Numbered from the stretch's first letter, positions 17,344 to 27,192 are shown. The stretch: DNA of 64,000 bases from JAXGXJ01 sp963829545 (GCA_963829545.1 CAWHIX010000013.1:1-64000); one strand, 5' to 3'. Notes: generated by a model from the sequence alone, not told the origin. Numbers and translations: made by a program.

Positions 17344-19021
17344 ATGAGAGCTTTGCAGGGCATAAGGATGTCTCGGTCTCGCGTCTGGCCGGAGGTCTCG
17401 CCGCGTAAGTCACTGGGGGCCGCGGCCGCGCTGGTCGCCCTGGTCGTCTTGCTGGGGGCCGGCTCGATCGGTCTGACCGGTTGCGGCGACGATGGGTTCA
17501 GTCTGGAGCGGGTCCAGCTGGATAGCGGTCCTATCACGGGGGTCCAGGAGGGGGACATGTGGGTCTTCCGGGGCATCCCCTATGCGGATCCGCCGGTAGG
17601 CGATCTGCGCTGGAGGGCGCCCCAGCCCGTGACGCCGTGGACGGACGAGCGCGCCTGCATCGCTTTCGGCCCGGCCTGTCCGCAGCCGTCGCAGGCTGAG
17701 ACCTTCTATCTGACCGTAGGTGAGACCGGCGAGGATTGCCTCTATCTGAACGTGTGGTCGCCTGCGGCGGCGGTGGAGACAGGAGAAGGATGAACCCCCC
17801 ACCCTGCCCGTGATGCTCTGGATCCACGGCGGTAGCTTCGAGACGGGGGCGGGCTCCATGGCCGTCTACGACGCGGCCAAGCTGGCCCAGAAGGGTGTGG
17901 TGGTGGTCACCATCAACTACCGGCTGGGTCCGCTGGGCTTCCTGGCCCATCCCGCCTTGGCGGCGGAGTCTGCCGAAGGACTCATGGGCAACTACGGTCT
18001 CCTCGATCAGATCGCGGCGCTCGAGTGGGCGCAGAAGAACATCGCCGCCTTCGGCGGCGACCCCCAGAACGTCACCGTTTTCGGCGAGTCGGCCGGAGCC
18101 ATCAGCATCCTCGACTTGCTCGTGAGTCCGCTGGCCGAGGGGCTGTTCCAACGGGCCATCGCCGAGAGCGGCATCCTCCTCGATCAGGGCTTCGGGGTCT
18201 CCACCAACGCCACCGCCGAAGAGGCCGCTCGGGACGGGGAGGCCCTGGCAGAACGGCTGGGCGTGGCCGACGCGCCTGACGTGGCGGCGGCGCTGCGTTC
18301 GAAGACGCCGGACGAGCTCCTGGCCGCCGCGGCCGTCGACACCAGCGTGATGGAACAGGGGCTGCTCTGGAAGCCGGTGGCCGACGGCTACGTCCTTCCC
18401 GATGTCCCCACCCGCCTCTGGGCCGAGGGTCGCAACCAGAGGATCCCGTTGCTGATCGGGTCCAACCTCGACGAAGGCAACCTGTTCCTGCAGGGCCTGA
18501 CGCTCGAGCCCGCCGAGTACGAAGCGCAGATGGAGGCTGTCTTCGGTCCCTACGTCGAGGAGGCTCTGGCCCTGTATCCGGTCGATAGCGCCGACGACAT
18601 CACCCCCGCCTTCAGCCGCATGCTCACCGAGGTCGGCTTTGCCTCCACCGCCCGCTTCGCCGCCCGCGCGACGACCGCAGCCGGGGCGTCGGCCTTTCTC
18701 TATCAGTTCACTCGGGTGCCCTTCGACAACCCGTTGGGTGCCTTCCACGGGGTCGAGATCCCGTACGTGTTCGGCAACACCGAGCCTTTCGAGCTCCTTG
18801 GCCAGATCGAACAGGCCGATTTGGACCTCTCCGCGGCCATCATGGACTACTGGACGCGCTTTGCCGCCACCGGCGATCCGAACGGCGCCGGAGCCGTATC
18901 CTGGCCGGGCTACGACCAGGCTACCGACCGGCATCTGGAGCTGGGAGACACCATCGCCGCCGGCTCCGGGCTCTACAAGGAAGCCTGCGACCTGGCCGAC
19001 AAGGTGCGCGGCCTGGAGTAG
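17344..19021 (+). CDS. Type B carboxylesterase, predicted lipoprotein (one frameshift)
   Basis: A secreted, lipid-anchored serine esterase of about 555 residues. The signal region ends in a lipobox (LTGC). Family landmarks are WVFRGIPYADPPVGDLRW, EDCLYLNVWSP, the oxyanion hole HGGSF, the nucleophile elbow FGESAGA, the acid in NLDEGN and the catalytic His in AFHGVEIPYVFG. The frame changes near 17785, just before HGGSF. The elbow has Ala where most members have a second Gly. The gene stands alone between the OsmC gene and the convergent GntR regulator; its substrate is unknown. Confidence 0.87.
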
Positions 19022-19057
19022 TCACCGAGTCCCGCTCTTTTCGCTGTCCGCCGGCCT

Positions 19058-19795
19058 CTAGTCGGGGGTGCTTCCGCCCCGCCGAAAGCAGGACCAGATC
19101 ACGTCGTCCACGTAGTGCGTGTGGGCGTTCATCACCGCGGTCGCGCGGGTGACGTCCCCGTCGCGGACCGCGGTGAACATGTCTTCGTGGAAGTCCCTGT
19201 TCTCTTGGGCGAAGGGATCGTTATCGGGATCCATCACGGGGATGAACAGCTCCTGCTCGCTGGACCTGACCGCCTCCTCCAGGGAGTGGTTGTGAGCCGC
19301 TCGGGCCAGTGCGTCGTGGAATTCGAGATGCCACACGACGATCGATGTCGAGGTCTCGAGGGGAGGACGCTTTGCCTCCTCGAGGGCCTGCAGGTCTTCA
19401 GACGTGCGCCGCTCGGCCGCGAAGGCGGCTATCTTCTCCTGCACGATCCCTCTGAACTCGAGGAGGTCCCTTACCTCGTCCTGGCGAGTAGTCATCCAGT
19501 GGAGCCAGCACTCGTTCAGTGCGGCCGCGTCGACGATGCGCGGCCCCCCATTAGCGCCACGCTTGATGCTGAGGAAACCCTCGCCTTCCAATGCGCGCAG
19601 GGCCACGCGCAGCGTGAGAGGGGCTATGCCCAGTTGCGCGGACAGCTGTCGTTCTGCCGGCAGCCTGTCGCCCGGCTGGAGGTGCCGCATGAAGATGAGG
19701 GAGCGGAGGTACCGCTGAGCCTCGTCGCTGGCTCGGCTCGGGGGGATCTCCAGCGTGTTCACCTGTCTGCGAGCGGCCTCTGACGAGTCGTCCAT
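19058..19795 (-). CDS. GntR-family transcriptional regulator (FadR/FCD type)
   Basis: A regulator of about 245 residues. The N-terminal winged helix-turn-helix carries PGDRLPAERQLSAQLGI and LRVALRALEGEGF; the helical C-terminal domain has the FCD-like residues (EFRGIVQEKIAAFAAER, HLEFHDALARAAHN, ENRDFHEDMF with acidic and His metal ligands, AHTHYVDD). FCD domains bind organic acids, often through a metal. The ATG before DDSSEA was chosen because a plausible promoter lies between it and an ATG further upstream. It is divergent from the seven-gene operon and most likely controls it, and itself. Confidence 0.88.
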   Translation of the reverse strand: MDDSSEAARRQVNTLEIPPSRASDEAQRYLRSLIFMRHLQPGDRLPAERQLSAQLGIAPLTLRVALRALEGEGFLSIKRGANGGPRIVDAAALNECWLHWMTTRQDEVRDLLEFRGIVQEKIAAFAAERRTSEDLQALEEAKRPPLETSTSIVVWHLEFHDALARAAHNHSLEEAVRSSEQELFIPVMDPDNDPFAQENRDFHEDMFTAVRDGDVTRATAVMNAHTHYVDDVIWSCFRRGGSTPD

Positions 19796-19859
19796 CTCGT
19801 GCCCTGTTCTCTTGGACTGTGATTCCGGGGCCTGACCGACGGTCTTACCCTTCACAATT

Positions 19860-19888
19860 ATGGTACCAATCTTGACAGAATGCGTCAA
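19860..19888 (-). promoter_or_regulatory. Probable promoter of the GntR gene with overlapping palindrome
   Basis: On the minus strand TTGACG and TACCAT are separated by 17 bases. The -10 overlaps a perfect TGGTACCA palindrome (19861-19868), which resembles operators of FadR-type GntR proteins (TGGT..ACCA). A TTGAC/GTCAA inverted repeat with 7-base spacing (19872-19888) overlaps this -35 and a TTGACA on the plus strand, so both directions could be controlled from one site. Confidence 0.5.
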
Positions 19889-19912
19889 AGCGTATTAATG
19901 TAATCGCATTCT
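19877..19912. promoter_or_regulatory. Inverted repeat in the divergent control region
   Basis: AGAATGCG and its perfect complement CGCATTCT are separated by 20 bases in an AT-rich patch between the GntR gene and the flavoprotein operon. The two-turn spacing would suit a dimeric regulator or a looped operator. A further GGTA...TACC pair lies near 19959-19975. Confidence 0.4.
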
Positions 19913-20043
19913 CCCTCGGGGAGGGAGGATGACGAATGTGCATGAGTCAATCGCTAATGGTATGCTCATAGTACCTTCTACGTAGTGATCGGCCGAAGCA
20001 ACGTGTACTGGATGAGCCCGCGCAGACCCGAAGGAGTCCTGAT

Positions 20044-21525
20044 ATGAAACAAGAGAACACCGATGTGATCGTGGTCGCTGCCGGCCTTGGTGGTCTTGCT
20101 GCGGCCGTCTCGGCGGCGGAGAACGGTGCCCGCGTCATCGCCTTCGAGAAAGGGAACACCACCGGCGGGGCGGCCAACATGGGCATGGGGCCGCTGGGCA
20201 TCGAGTCCCGCTTCCAGAAGAAGCACATGATCAGCATCACCCCGGGCGAGGCCTATCGCAAGCACATGAACTTCGTGCACTGGAGAGCCGATCCGCGCCT
20301 GGTCCGCGAGTATTATTTCAAGTCGGGCGACACCATCAACTGGCTCGAAGACATGGGCGTGGAATGGTTGACCGCCACCCACGTCTATCCCACTCCCGAG
20401 GCCATGCGGGGCTACGCCACCTCGGAGCAGACCTGGCACGTGGTGCGTCCGGCGGACGGCTCGACCGAACTCGGGCCTCGGTTGGCGGGCGGTATGATCA
20501 AGGCTCTGACCCAGCGGGCCGAAGACTTGGGCGTCGACATCCGTTTGAACACGCCGGTCAAGAGCCTCATCAAGGACGGCGCCGCGGTGGTGGGCGTGGT
20601 GGCCGAAGGGCCTGACGGCGAGCAGATCGAATGCCGGGGCAAGGCGGTCATCGTGGCCAGCGGCGGGGCCGGCGACAACCCCAAGATGATCAAGGACTAC
20701 ACCGGTTACGAATGGGGCAAGGACTTCTTCTCCTTCCGCGTGCCCGGCATGGACGGCGACGGCCTCAACATGATGTGGGCGGTCGGCGCTACCAAGACCG
20801 AGATGGTGCAGGAGATGATCTACATCCTTCCCCACAACATGGCCACCCCCGAGAACTTCATAATCGATGGGGCGTTCCGGCAGCCCTGTCTGTGGGTCAA
20901 CCGCCGCGGTGAGCGCTTCATGAACGAGGACGCCGTCTTCAACACCACCTTCGGCGGCAACGTCATCTCCCGGCAGCCGGGCCGTTTTGCCTACTCCATC
21001 TTTGACGCCGGCCTGCTCAAGAAGTACAAGAAGCAGGGCGCGGACATCACCTCGCACGTGCATCCACACGACATGTTCGACAACTTCGACCAAGCGGTCG
21101 ACTCCGCCCTCGCGGCCGGTTACGAGCATGTGTTCAAAGCCGACAGCGTTGAGGAGCTGGCCGGGCAGTTGGGAATAGACCCCGACGCTCTCCAGGAGAC
21201 GGTGGACGATTACAACGACCTCTGTGATGGCGGCTGGGACGGACTCTTCGAGAAAGATCATCGCTACATGCAGCCGATCGCCAAGCCTCCGTTCTACGCC
21301 TGCCGGTTCTTCCCGGCGGCCTACGGCACCCTGGGCGGCGTGCAGATCGACTACAAGGCCGAAGTTCTCGACGACGAACTGAACCCGATCCCCGGTCTCT
21401 ACGCGGCCGGCCTCGACGCCTGCACCATCTACGGCGACAGCTATCCCTTCATCCTGCCCGGCAACACCATGGGCTTCACTCTGAACTCGGGCCGGATCGC
21501 GGGCGAGAACGCGGCCGCGCTGTAG
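20044..21525 (+). CDS. Fumarate-reductase/KstD-like FAD-dependent oxidoreductase
   Basis: A soluble flavoprotein of 493 residues in the succinate dehydrogenase/fumarate reductase flavoprotein superfamily. The N-terminal Rossmann segment reads VVAAGLGGLAAAVSAAENGARVIAFEK, with Ala in place of the first Gly of GxGxxG. Later FAD or substrate landmarks are VIVASGGAGDNP, GDGLNMMWAVGA, HMNFVHW-type and the C-terminal GLYAAGLDA and NTMGFTLNSGRIAGENAA. No signal peptide or heme site is seen. It is the first gene of the operon; the two following Fe-S flavoproteins could exchange electrons with it during a C=C bond oxidation or reduction. The substrate is unknown. Confidence 0.85.
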   Translation: MKQENTDVIVVAAGLGGLAAAVSAAENGARVIAFEKGNTTGGAANMGMGPLGIESRFQKKHMISITPGEAYRKHMNFVHWRADPRLVREYYFKSGDTINWLEDMGVEWLTATHVYPTPEAMRGYATSEQTWHVVRPADGSTELGPRLAGGMIKALTQRAEDLGVDIRLNTPVKSLIKDGAAVVGVVAEGPDGEQIECRGKAVIVASGGAGDNPKMIKDYTGYEWGKDFFSFRVPGMDGDGLNMMWAVGATKTEMVQEMIYILPHNMATPENFIIDGAFRQPCLWVNRRGERFMNEDAVFNTTFGGNVISRQPGRFAYSIFDAGLLKKYKKQGADITSHVHPHDMFDNFDQAVDSALAAGYEHVFKADSVEELAGQLGIDPDALQETVDDYNDLCDGGWDGLFEKDHRYMQPIAKPPFYACRFFPAAYGTLGGVQIDYKAEVLDDELNPIPGLYAAGLDACTIYGDSYPFILPGNTMGFTLNSGRIAGENAAAL

Positions 21526-21566
21526 GGACCACCATCGAGCAGCAACAGAAAGACCGCCAGGCGCAG

Positions 21567-23645
21567 ATGCCCGCGATGAGCACGGGTCGTATCACCGTCG
21601 ACGGGCGGATCGTCGAGGCCGGCCAGGGTCAGAGCATCCTCGAAGCCGCGCTCGACGCCGGGGTCTACATCCCGCACATCTGCGGGCATCGCGATCTGCA
21701 TCCCGCGGGCGTCTGCCGGTTGTGCGTGGTGGAGGTGGAGGGCCGGGAGGGCCTCCTGACTTCCTGCAACACCCCGGCCGAGGACGGCATGGTGGTGCGT
21801 ACCGACACCGACCAGGTCAAGCTGGTGCGACGGCTGGCGGCGGAGTTGCTGCTTGCCAACCATCCCGCCGAATGCACCTCGTGTCCGGTGTACCTCAACT
21901 GCGAGTTGCAGTCGCTCATGCAGTATCTGGAGTTCACCGACGCGCGCATCCGCAAGCGGGTCAACTTCACCTCGCCCATCGACTCCAACCCGCTCATCGT
22001 GCACGACATGGTGCGCTGCATCCTCTGCGGCCGCTGCGTGCGGGCCTGCGCCGAACTGCGGGGTGTGTGCGCCATCACCTTCGTCAAGAAGGGCGACAAC
22101 TACATGATCGGCACGCCCCACGGCGAGTCTCTCGCCGAGGCGGGCTGCAAGTTCTGCGGCGCCTGCGTGGCGGTGTGCCCCACCGGGTCCATCCGCGATC
22201 AGCTCAAGGTGTTCGCCAAGTACAAGAACAAGAAGGCTGCGCTGGTCCCCTGCCGGGAGACCTGTCCGGCCGGTATCGACATCCCCCGCTACATTCGCCT
22301 GGTCAAACAGGGCGAGGGAGGCGCGGCGACGGCCGTCGTACGCGAGAAGGTGCCCTTTCCGGGTACCCTCGGCCACGTCTGCGATCATCCCTGCGAACTC
22401 GACTGCCGCCGCGGCGAGGTCAACGAAAGCGTGGCCATCAAGGACATCAAGCGCTATGCCAGCGAGCATGACGATGGCGCCTGGAAGGAGCGGGGCTACC
22501 GCAAAGGTCCCACCGGCAGGCGCGTGGCCGTCATCGGGGCGGGCCCGGCCGGACTGACCGCGGCCTACTATCTTGCCAAGTCCGGACACCAGGTGACGGT
22601 CTTCGAGAAGCAGGACCGGCCGGGCGGCCAACTGCGCGTGGGCATCCCCACCTTCCGGCTGCCGCGCGAGGTGGTCGACGAGGAGATAGCGCATATCGAA
22701 TCGGTGGGCGTCGATATCAGATGCGGGGTGGACGTCGCTTCCGCGCAGGGGCTCAAGGACGAGGGCTACGACGCCGTGCTCGTCGCTGTGGGCACCCACC
22801 AAGGGGTCAAGCTGCCCCTGCCCGGCAAGGACCTTCCCGACGTGCTGCTCAGCACCGAGTTCCTGCGCCGGGCCAATCTGGGCGAGCCCGTCTCGGTGGG
22901 AGAGCGGGTGGCGGTGCTGGGTGGAGGCAGCGTGGCCTTCGACTGTGCCGCCTGGGCCCGTCGGGCGGGCGCCAAGGAGGTGACGCTGGTGTGTCTGGAG
23001 CCGCGCGACGCCATGCGGGCCACGGTGGAGGACATCAGCGAGGCTCTGGAGCAGGGCTGCCTCTTGCACAACGCCTGCACCTTCGACGAGATCACCGCCG
23101 AGGGCGACAAGGTGACCGGTGTACGCTGTAGCCGGGTGGCCACCTGTACCTTCGACGAGAGCGGCGTGCCCGACATCTGCGTGGAACAGGACTCCGAGTT
23201 CGTCGTCCCGGCCGATACGGTCATCTTCGCCGTCGGCCAGCGACCGGCGCTGGACGCCGGTTTCGGCGTGGACCTGGGACGGGGCAACCGGGTTGTTGTC
23301 GACGCCGAAAGCGGTGTGGAGACGGCGACCCCCGGTGTCTTCGCCGCCGGAGATGCCGTCAGCGGGACGCTCTCGGTAGTCACCGCCATCGCGGGCGGCC
23401 GCGTAGCGGCCGCCGCCATCGACCGCTACCTGGGCGGCGACGGCATCATCGACGAAGTGCTGGCGCCGGTAGTCGCGAACCCGCCGTGTATCGGCCGGGA
23501 GGAAGGCTACGCCGCTCGGGGCCGCGCTTCCGAGGAGCCGGTCGAGGCCGAACGCTGCCTGCAGTGCGACCTCAGGTTGGAGATCTCGCCCACGAAATTC
23601 TGGGGCGAGTACAAGTCGGTCAAGCAGCCGGCGGCTGGGACATAG
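21567..23645 (+). CDS. NuoG-like/GltD-like Fe-S flavoprotein (NADH-dependent oxidoreductase beta-type)
   Basis: A 692-residue fusion. It opens with a 2Fe-2S domain (HICGHRDLHPAGVCRLC), then a His-Cys cluster motif (HPAECTSCPVYLNC) and two ferredoxin motifs (CILCGRCVRAC, CKFCGACVAVCP). A GltD-type module follows with CRETCPAGIDIPRYI and CDHPCELDC, an FAD Rossmann fold (VIGAGPAGLTAAYYLA), an NAD(P) fold (VLGGGSVAFDCA) and FAAGDAVSG. Similar fusions sit in bifurcating hydrogenase, formate dehydrogenase and Nfn-like complexes. With the next gene it probably forms an NADH-linked electron-transfer complex serving the operon's flavoprotein. The first of two near ATGs was taken; no strong ribosome binding site decides it. 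Confidence 0.88.
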   Translation: MPAMSTGRITVDGRIVEAGQGQSILEAALDAGVYIPHICGHRDLHPAGVCRLCVVEVEGREGLLTSCNTPAEDGMVVRTDTDQVKLVRRLAAELLLANHPAECTSCPVYLNCELQSLMQYLEFTDARIRKRVNFTSPIDSNPLIVHDMVRCILCGRCVRACAELRGVCAITFVKKGDNYMIGTPHGESLAEAGCKFCGACVAVCPTGSIRDQLKVFAKYKNKKAALVPCRETCPAGIDIPRYIRLVKQGEGGAATAVVREKVPFPGTLGHVCDHPCELDCRRGEVNESVAIKDIKRYASEHDDGAWKERGYRKGPTGRRVAVIGAGPAGLTAAYYLAKSGHQVTVFEKQDRPGGQLRVGIPTFRLPREVVDEEIAHIESVGVDIRCGVDVASAQGLKDEGYDAVLVAVGTHQGVKLPLPGKDLPDVLLSTEFLRRANLGEPVSVGERVAVLGGGSVAFDCAAWARRAGAKEVTLVCLEPRDAMRATVEDISEALEQGCLLHNACTFDEITAEGDKVTGVRCSRVATCTFDESGVPDICVEQDSEFVVPADTVIFAVGQRPALDAGFGVDLGRGNRVVVDAESGVETATPGVFAAGDAVSGTLSVVTAIAGGRVAAAAIDRYLGGDGIIDEVLAPVVANPPCIGREEGYAARGRASEEPVEAERCLQCDLRLEISPTKFWGEYKSVKQPAAGT

Positions 23646-23647
23646 GC

Positions 23648-25043
23648 ATGGGGATGGAGCGCGGCGTGGAACAGAGCGGCGGGCAGGCGGGCCTCGGTCA
23701 GGGGCTGCGGGCGGCGGCCGCGCTGGGGAGAGGGGAGACCATCGCCGAGGTCCTCCGCGCCGGCGTGCGCGACCGGGACTACGAGAACCTCTCGACCGGG
23801 GAGCGGATGGCGGCGCACGCCGAGTCTGCCGGGGAAGCCAAGCGCGTCGTCTGCGAGTGCACCGATATCGAGCCCGGGGTGGAGATCGCCGCGCCATCTG
23901 CTCGGCTCGTGGGCCGGGGACGTCGTCGAGGGCGCGCTCATCGTCGCCTTCGCCACCAGCAGCCGGGACGTTGTCTTTCACGTGGGTGAAGACGACGATA
24001 CGGGAGCCGCGGCGGTAGCCGCCGCGGCGGAGGCGCTTGCCGCGGAAGGCGCCGCAGGTGAGGCGCGCGTCGACGCGCGCGTGGAGATCGTCCGCGCTCC
24101 CTTCCGACGCAACATGAAGGGCTACGAAGATCAGCCGACGCTGCTTATGACCGGGGAGACGCTGCTCAACGTGAGCAGGGTCGTTCGCGATGGAGCCGAT
24201 GCCTACCGGCAGGTGGGCACGCCCGAGAGTCCGGGGACGAAGTTCTTCCAGGTAACAGGTAGCGCGGAGCGGCCGGGTATCTACGAGCTTCCGCTGGGCA
24301 CGCCCCTGCGGGTGCTCATCGACGAGGTCTGCGGCGGGGTCAAGGAGGGCGAGACCCTGAAGGCCGTCATCGTGGGCGGCATCAAGGGTGCCTGTCTGAA
24401 GCCGGACGAACTCGACCTGTCCCTGGACTTCGACAGCGTGCGCGGAGCGGGGGGACCATCGGATCGGGCGGCGTCGCCGTATTGGACGAGAAGGACTGCA
24501 TCGTCGACCAGACCAAGCAGCGTGTCAACATCTCCTGCTACGACACCTGCGCCACCTGCTCGCTGGGCAGGGAAGGGTCGTATCAGTTGCGGGAGATCGT
24601 CGCCGACGCCACCCGCGGCAAGAGCAGGGGCAGCGACGTCGACATGATGCGCGAGGTCGGCCTGGGTATGAGGGCCGGCGGCGCGTGCGCCTTCGGCCGG
24701 ACGGCTCCCAACATCGTGCTCTCCACCCTGGAGAAATTCCCCGAGGAGTACGAGGCGCACATGAAGCGGAGGTTGTGTCACACGCTGGTGTGCGAAAAGC
24801 TACGTGACCTTTCACATCCTGCCCGACTTGTGCGACGGCTGCGGCGAGTGCGTGGATGTGTGCCCTGAAGACGCCATCGAGGGCGGGAGGAAGAAGGTCC
24901 ACGTCATCGACCAGGATGCGTGCGAGAAGTGCGGCAAGTGTTACGAGGTGTGTATGGACCTGCGCCAGGCAGTGGTCAAGGCAGGCGCGGTCAAACCACG
25001 GACTCCGAAGAGGCCCATCCCGGTGGGCACCTGGAAAGGTTAG
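23648..25043 (+). CDS. Divergent NuoF-like subunit with C-terminal ferredoxin domain (three frameshifts)
   Basis: About 465 residues after joining four pieces (frame changes near 23890, 24450 and 24790). The middle matches the complex I 51 kDa subunit: KGYEDQPTLLMTGETLLNV, the SLBB-like GIYELPLGTPLRVLIDEVCGG, and a cluster region with Cys residues in SCYDTCATC and GACAFGRTAPN. The C-terminus adds two 4Fe-4S motifs (CDGCGECVDVCP, CEKCGKCYEVC). The N-terminal FMN/NADH glycine-rich motif (GRGGAGFP) of NuoF is not visible; the equivalent stretch reads RDRDYENLSTGERM. It may therefore have lost NADH oxidation and act as an electron wire, leaving NAD(P)H chemistry to the preceding gene. Confidence 0.78.
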
Positions 25044-25116
25044 TCTCTTCGGGCCGATCGGACAGAGTCAGAGAAGAAATCAGAGAGAGTCAGAGTCGTG
25101 TGACAGGAGGATGGAA

Positions 25117-25368
25117 ATGGCCGATTTACGCCAAGAGATCGAAGACATCATGCTGGCCGCCATGGAGAAGGTCTTCGAGATGCCCCGGGAGGAGTTCACC
25201 CCCGAGACCAGTTTCCTGGATGATCTGAAAGCGACCTCCATGCAGTTCTTCCCCATCATCGCCGCGTTGGAGGACGAGTTCGACATCGAGATCCAGTACC
25301 AGGACTTCCGGCGGGAGGGCCAGACGGTCAAAGACGCTATCGATTTCGTGGAGAAGCTGGCCCGGTAG
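25117..25368 (+). CDS. Acyl carrier protein-like protein
   Basis: An acidic four-helix carrier of 83 residues. Helix 1 is IEDIMLAAMEKVF, the loop carries TPETSFLDDL, and the modified serine is predicted in KATSMQFF, where the classical motif is DSL. IIAALEDEFDIEI forms helix 2. The ATG six bases after AGGAGG was chosen over one abutting it. There are no ketosynthase or other fatty-acid genes nearby, so this is likely a dedicated carrier for the operon rather than the housekeeping ACP. A phosphopantetheinyl transferase gene lies 4 kb downstream, convergent. Confidence 0.85.
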   Translation: MADLRQEIEDIMLAAMEKVFEMPREEFTPETSFLDDLKATSMQFFPIIAALEDEFDIEIQYQDFRREGQTVKDAIDFVEKLAR

Positions 25369-25403
25369 CAGGCGCGACAAGAAAGCGACAGAGAGGATCT
25401 GAC

Positions 25404-27185
25404 ATGGCCAAGTATATGGACGCCGAAGAAGAGGCGATGCGCGAGTACCACCTCAAGAAGACGGAGAACCCGTTTGAGAAGGTGCAGACGACCAGGGTGA
25501 TCAACGGCGAGGAGGTGGTGGTCAACTTCCGCAAGCAGCCCATGGAAGCCGGCTTCACCATCAATTACTACGCGCCCTTCGAGCCCGGCACCCACCTGCT
25601 GGAAGGCAACATAATCTACGAGCGCGACGTGGCCGTGGAGATGCGTGACGGCCGCAAGCTCTACTGCGACATCTATCGGCCCAAAGACCAGACCGATATT
25701 CCTGCCATCGTGGCCTGGAGCCCGTTCGGTAAGCGCCACTGGCATGGCCGCGGCATAGCGCCGGGGCTGCAGACGGCCATGGGTGTGCCCAAGACCGCCA
25801 TCTCCGACATGGCCACCTTCGAAGCGCCCGACCCGGGCTTCTGGGTGCACCAGGGCTACGCCGTCGTCAACGTGGACGTGGGCGGCACGGGCTACTCCGA
25901 GGGCGACTATCTGGGCATGTGCGGCCGCTACGGCGAGGACGGCTACGACACCATCGAGTGGCTGGCCACGCAGAAGTGGTGCAACGGCAACGTGGGCATG
26001 TGCGGCAACTCCGGCCTGTCTATCGGCCAGTGGTTCGTGGCCGCGGCCACGCCGCCCTCGCTCAAATGCATCGCCCCCTGGGAGGGCACCGCGGACTTCT
26101 ATCGCGAGTCGATGTTTCCCGGCGGTATCCCCTACCCGGTGTTCGCCAGCATGATCCATCTGTCGCTGCGTGGTCCCGGCCTCATCCAGGACCCGGCGGA
26201 AGACATGAAGAGCCATCCGCTGTGGGACGCCTACTGGGACGACCTCAAGGCCAAGGTGGAGAACATCCGCATCCCGGTCTACGCCACGGGCAGCTACATG
26301 CACTCGCTGCACCTGCGCGGAGCCGTGCATTCCTTCATGAACGTCCGCTCCCGCCAGAAGTGGATGCGTCTCCACCGCGATTTCGAGTGGCCCGATTTCA
26401 ACAACCCGAAGTACATGGGCGACCTGAAGCTCTTCTTCGACCGCTTCCTCAAGAACATCCGCAACGGCTGGGAGATGACCCCGCGCCTGCGCATGGGCGT
26501 CACCGATGCCTACGAGTTCGACTATCAGGTGGACCGTCACGAGAACGAGTTCTTCCCCCTGGAGCGGACGCAGTACACCAAGTTCTTCCTCAACACGGAG
26601 GACGGCACCCTCAACCGGGAGCAGCCGGCCAAGGAAGCCAGCGTGTCCTACGATGCTGAGACGGGCGACGCCAATTTCGACATCACCTTCGACGAAGACA
26701 CCGAGATCAGCGGGCTCACCAAGCTGCGCCTGTGGGTGGAGGCCGACGGCAACGACGAGATGGACCTCTTCATCCACATGAAGAAGATCAACGAGAACGG
26801 CGAGATCCCGCTGCGCGTATTCGGCAACGACGACCCCGGGACCCCGGGCAAGCTGCGGGTCTCTCACCGCGCGCTCGACCCGGAGAAGAGCAAGGAATAC
26901 CTGCCCATCCACACCCACACCAGCGAGCAGAAGCTCAAGCCCGGTGAGATCGTGGCCGTGGACATCGAGATCTACGCGTCGGCTCGGCTGTGGCACAAGG
27001 GCGAGACCCTGCGCATCAACGTGGCGCCGCGGGTGGTGCGCGACGAGAGTTGGTTCCTGCCCTTCGTCTATGCCACCGACAACAAGGGGCGGCATGTCAT
27101 TCACAGCGGCGGGAAGTACGACTCCTATCTCTATGCCCCGGTCATCCCGGCCAAGTACCAGCGCGGCGACTACGTATACAGGTAG
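25404..27185 (+). CDS. CocE/NonD-type alpha/beta hydrolase (S15 family)
   Basis: A 593-residue serine hydrolase without a signal peptide. The N-terminal catalytic domain begins YERDVAVEMRDGRKLYCDIYRP, with the oxyanion strand AIVAWSPFGK, the VDVGGTGYSEGDY segment, and the nucleophile elbow GNSGLSIGQW. A C-terminal jelly-roll typical of PepX_C follows (ISGLTKLRLWVEADGNDEMDLFIHM to LRINVAPRVV). Relatives cleave amino-acid esters, cocaine or glutaryl-beta-lactams. In this operon it may release or open an ester, amide or thioester on or off the carrier protein; that is inference. The spacing of 35 bases from the ACP gene suggests one transcript. Confidence 0.86.
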   Translation: MAKYMDAEEEAMREYHLKKTENPFEKVQTTRVINGEEVVVNFRKQPMEAGFTINYYAPFEPGTHLLEGNIIYERDVAVEMRDGRKLYCDIYRPKDQTDIPAIVAWSPFGKRHWHGRGIAPGLQTAMGVPKTAISDMATFEAPDPGFWVHQGYAVVNVDVGGTGYSEGDYLGMCGRYGEDGYDTIEWLATQKWCNGNVGMCGNSGLSIGQWFVAAATPPSLKCIAPWEGTADFYRESMFPGGIPYPVFASMIHLSLRGPGLIQDPAEDMKSHPLWDAYWDDLKAKVENIRIPVYATGSYMHSLHLRGAVHSFMNVRSRQKWMRLHRDFEWPDFNNPKYMGDLKLFFDRFLKNIRNGWEMTPRLRMGVTDAYEFDYQVDRHENEFFPLERTQYTKFFLNTEDGTLNREQPAKEASVSYDAETGDANFDITFDEDTEISGLTKLRLWVEADGNDEMDLFIHMKKINENGEIPLRVFGNDDPGTPGKLRVSHRALDPEKSKEYLPIHTHTSEQKLKPGEIVAVDIEIYASARLWHKGETLRINVAPRVVRDESWFLPFVYATDNKGRHVIHSGGKYDSYLYAPVIPAKYQRGDYVYR

Positions 27186-27192
27186 GCCGACT

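Noticed and set aside
21441..23981. Very long minus-strand open frame of about 846 codons opposite the Fe-S flavoprotein
   Set aside because: It has no recognisable motifs and mirrors a gene with unmistakable cluster and FAD motifs on the plus strand.
23648..25043. Programmed frameshifting in the NuoF-like gene
   Set aside because: Three shifts occur without slippery sites or pseudoknots I can recognise, and the same kind of break occurs in many unrelated genes here.
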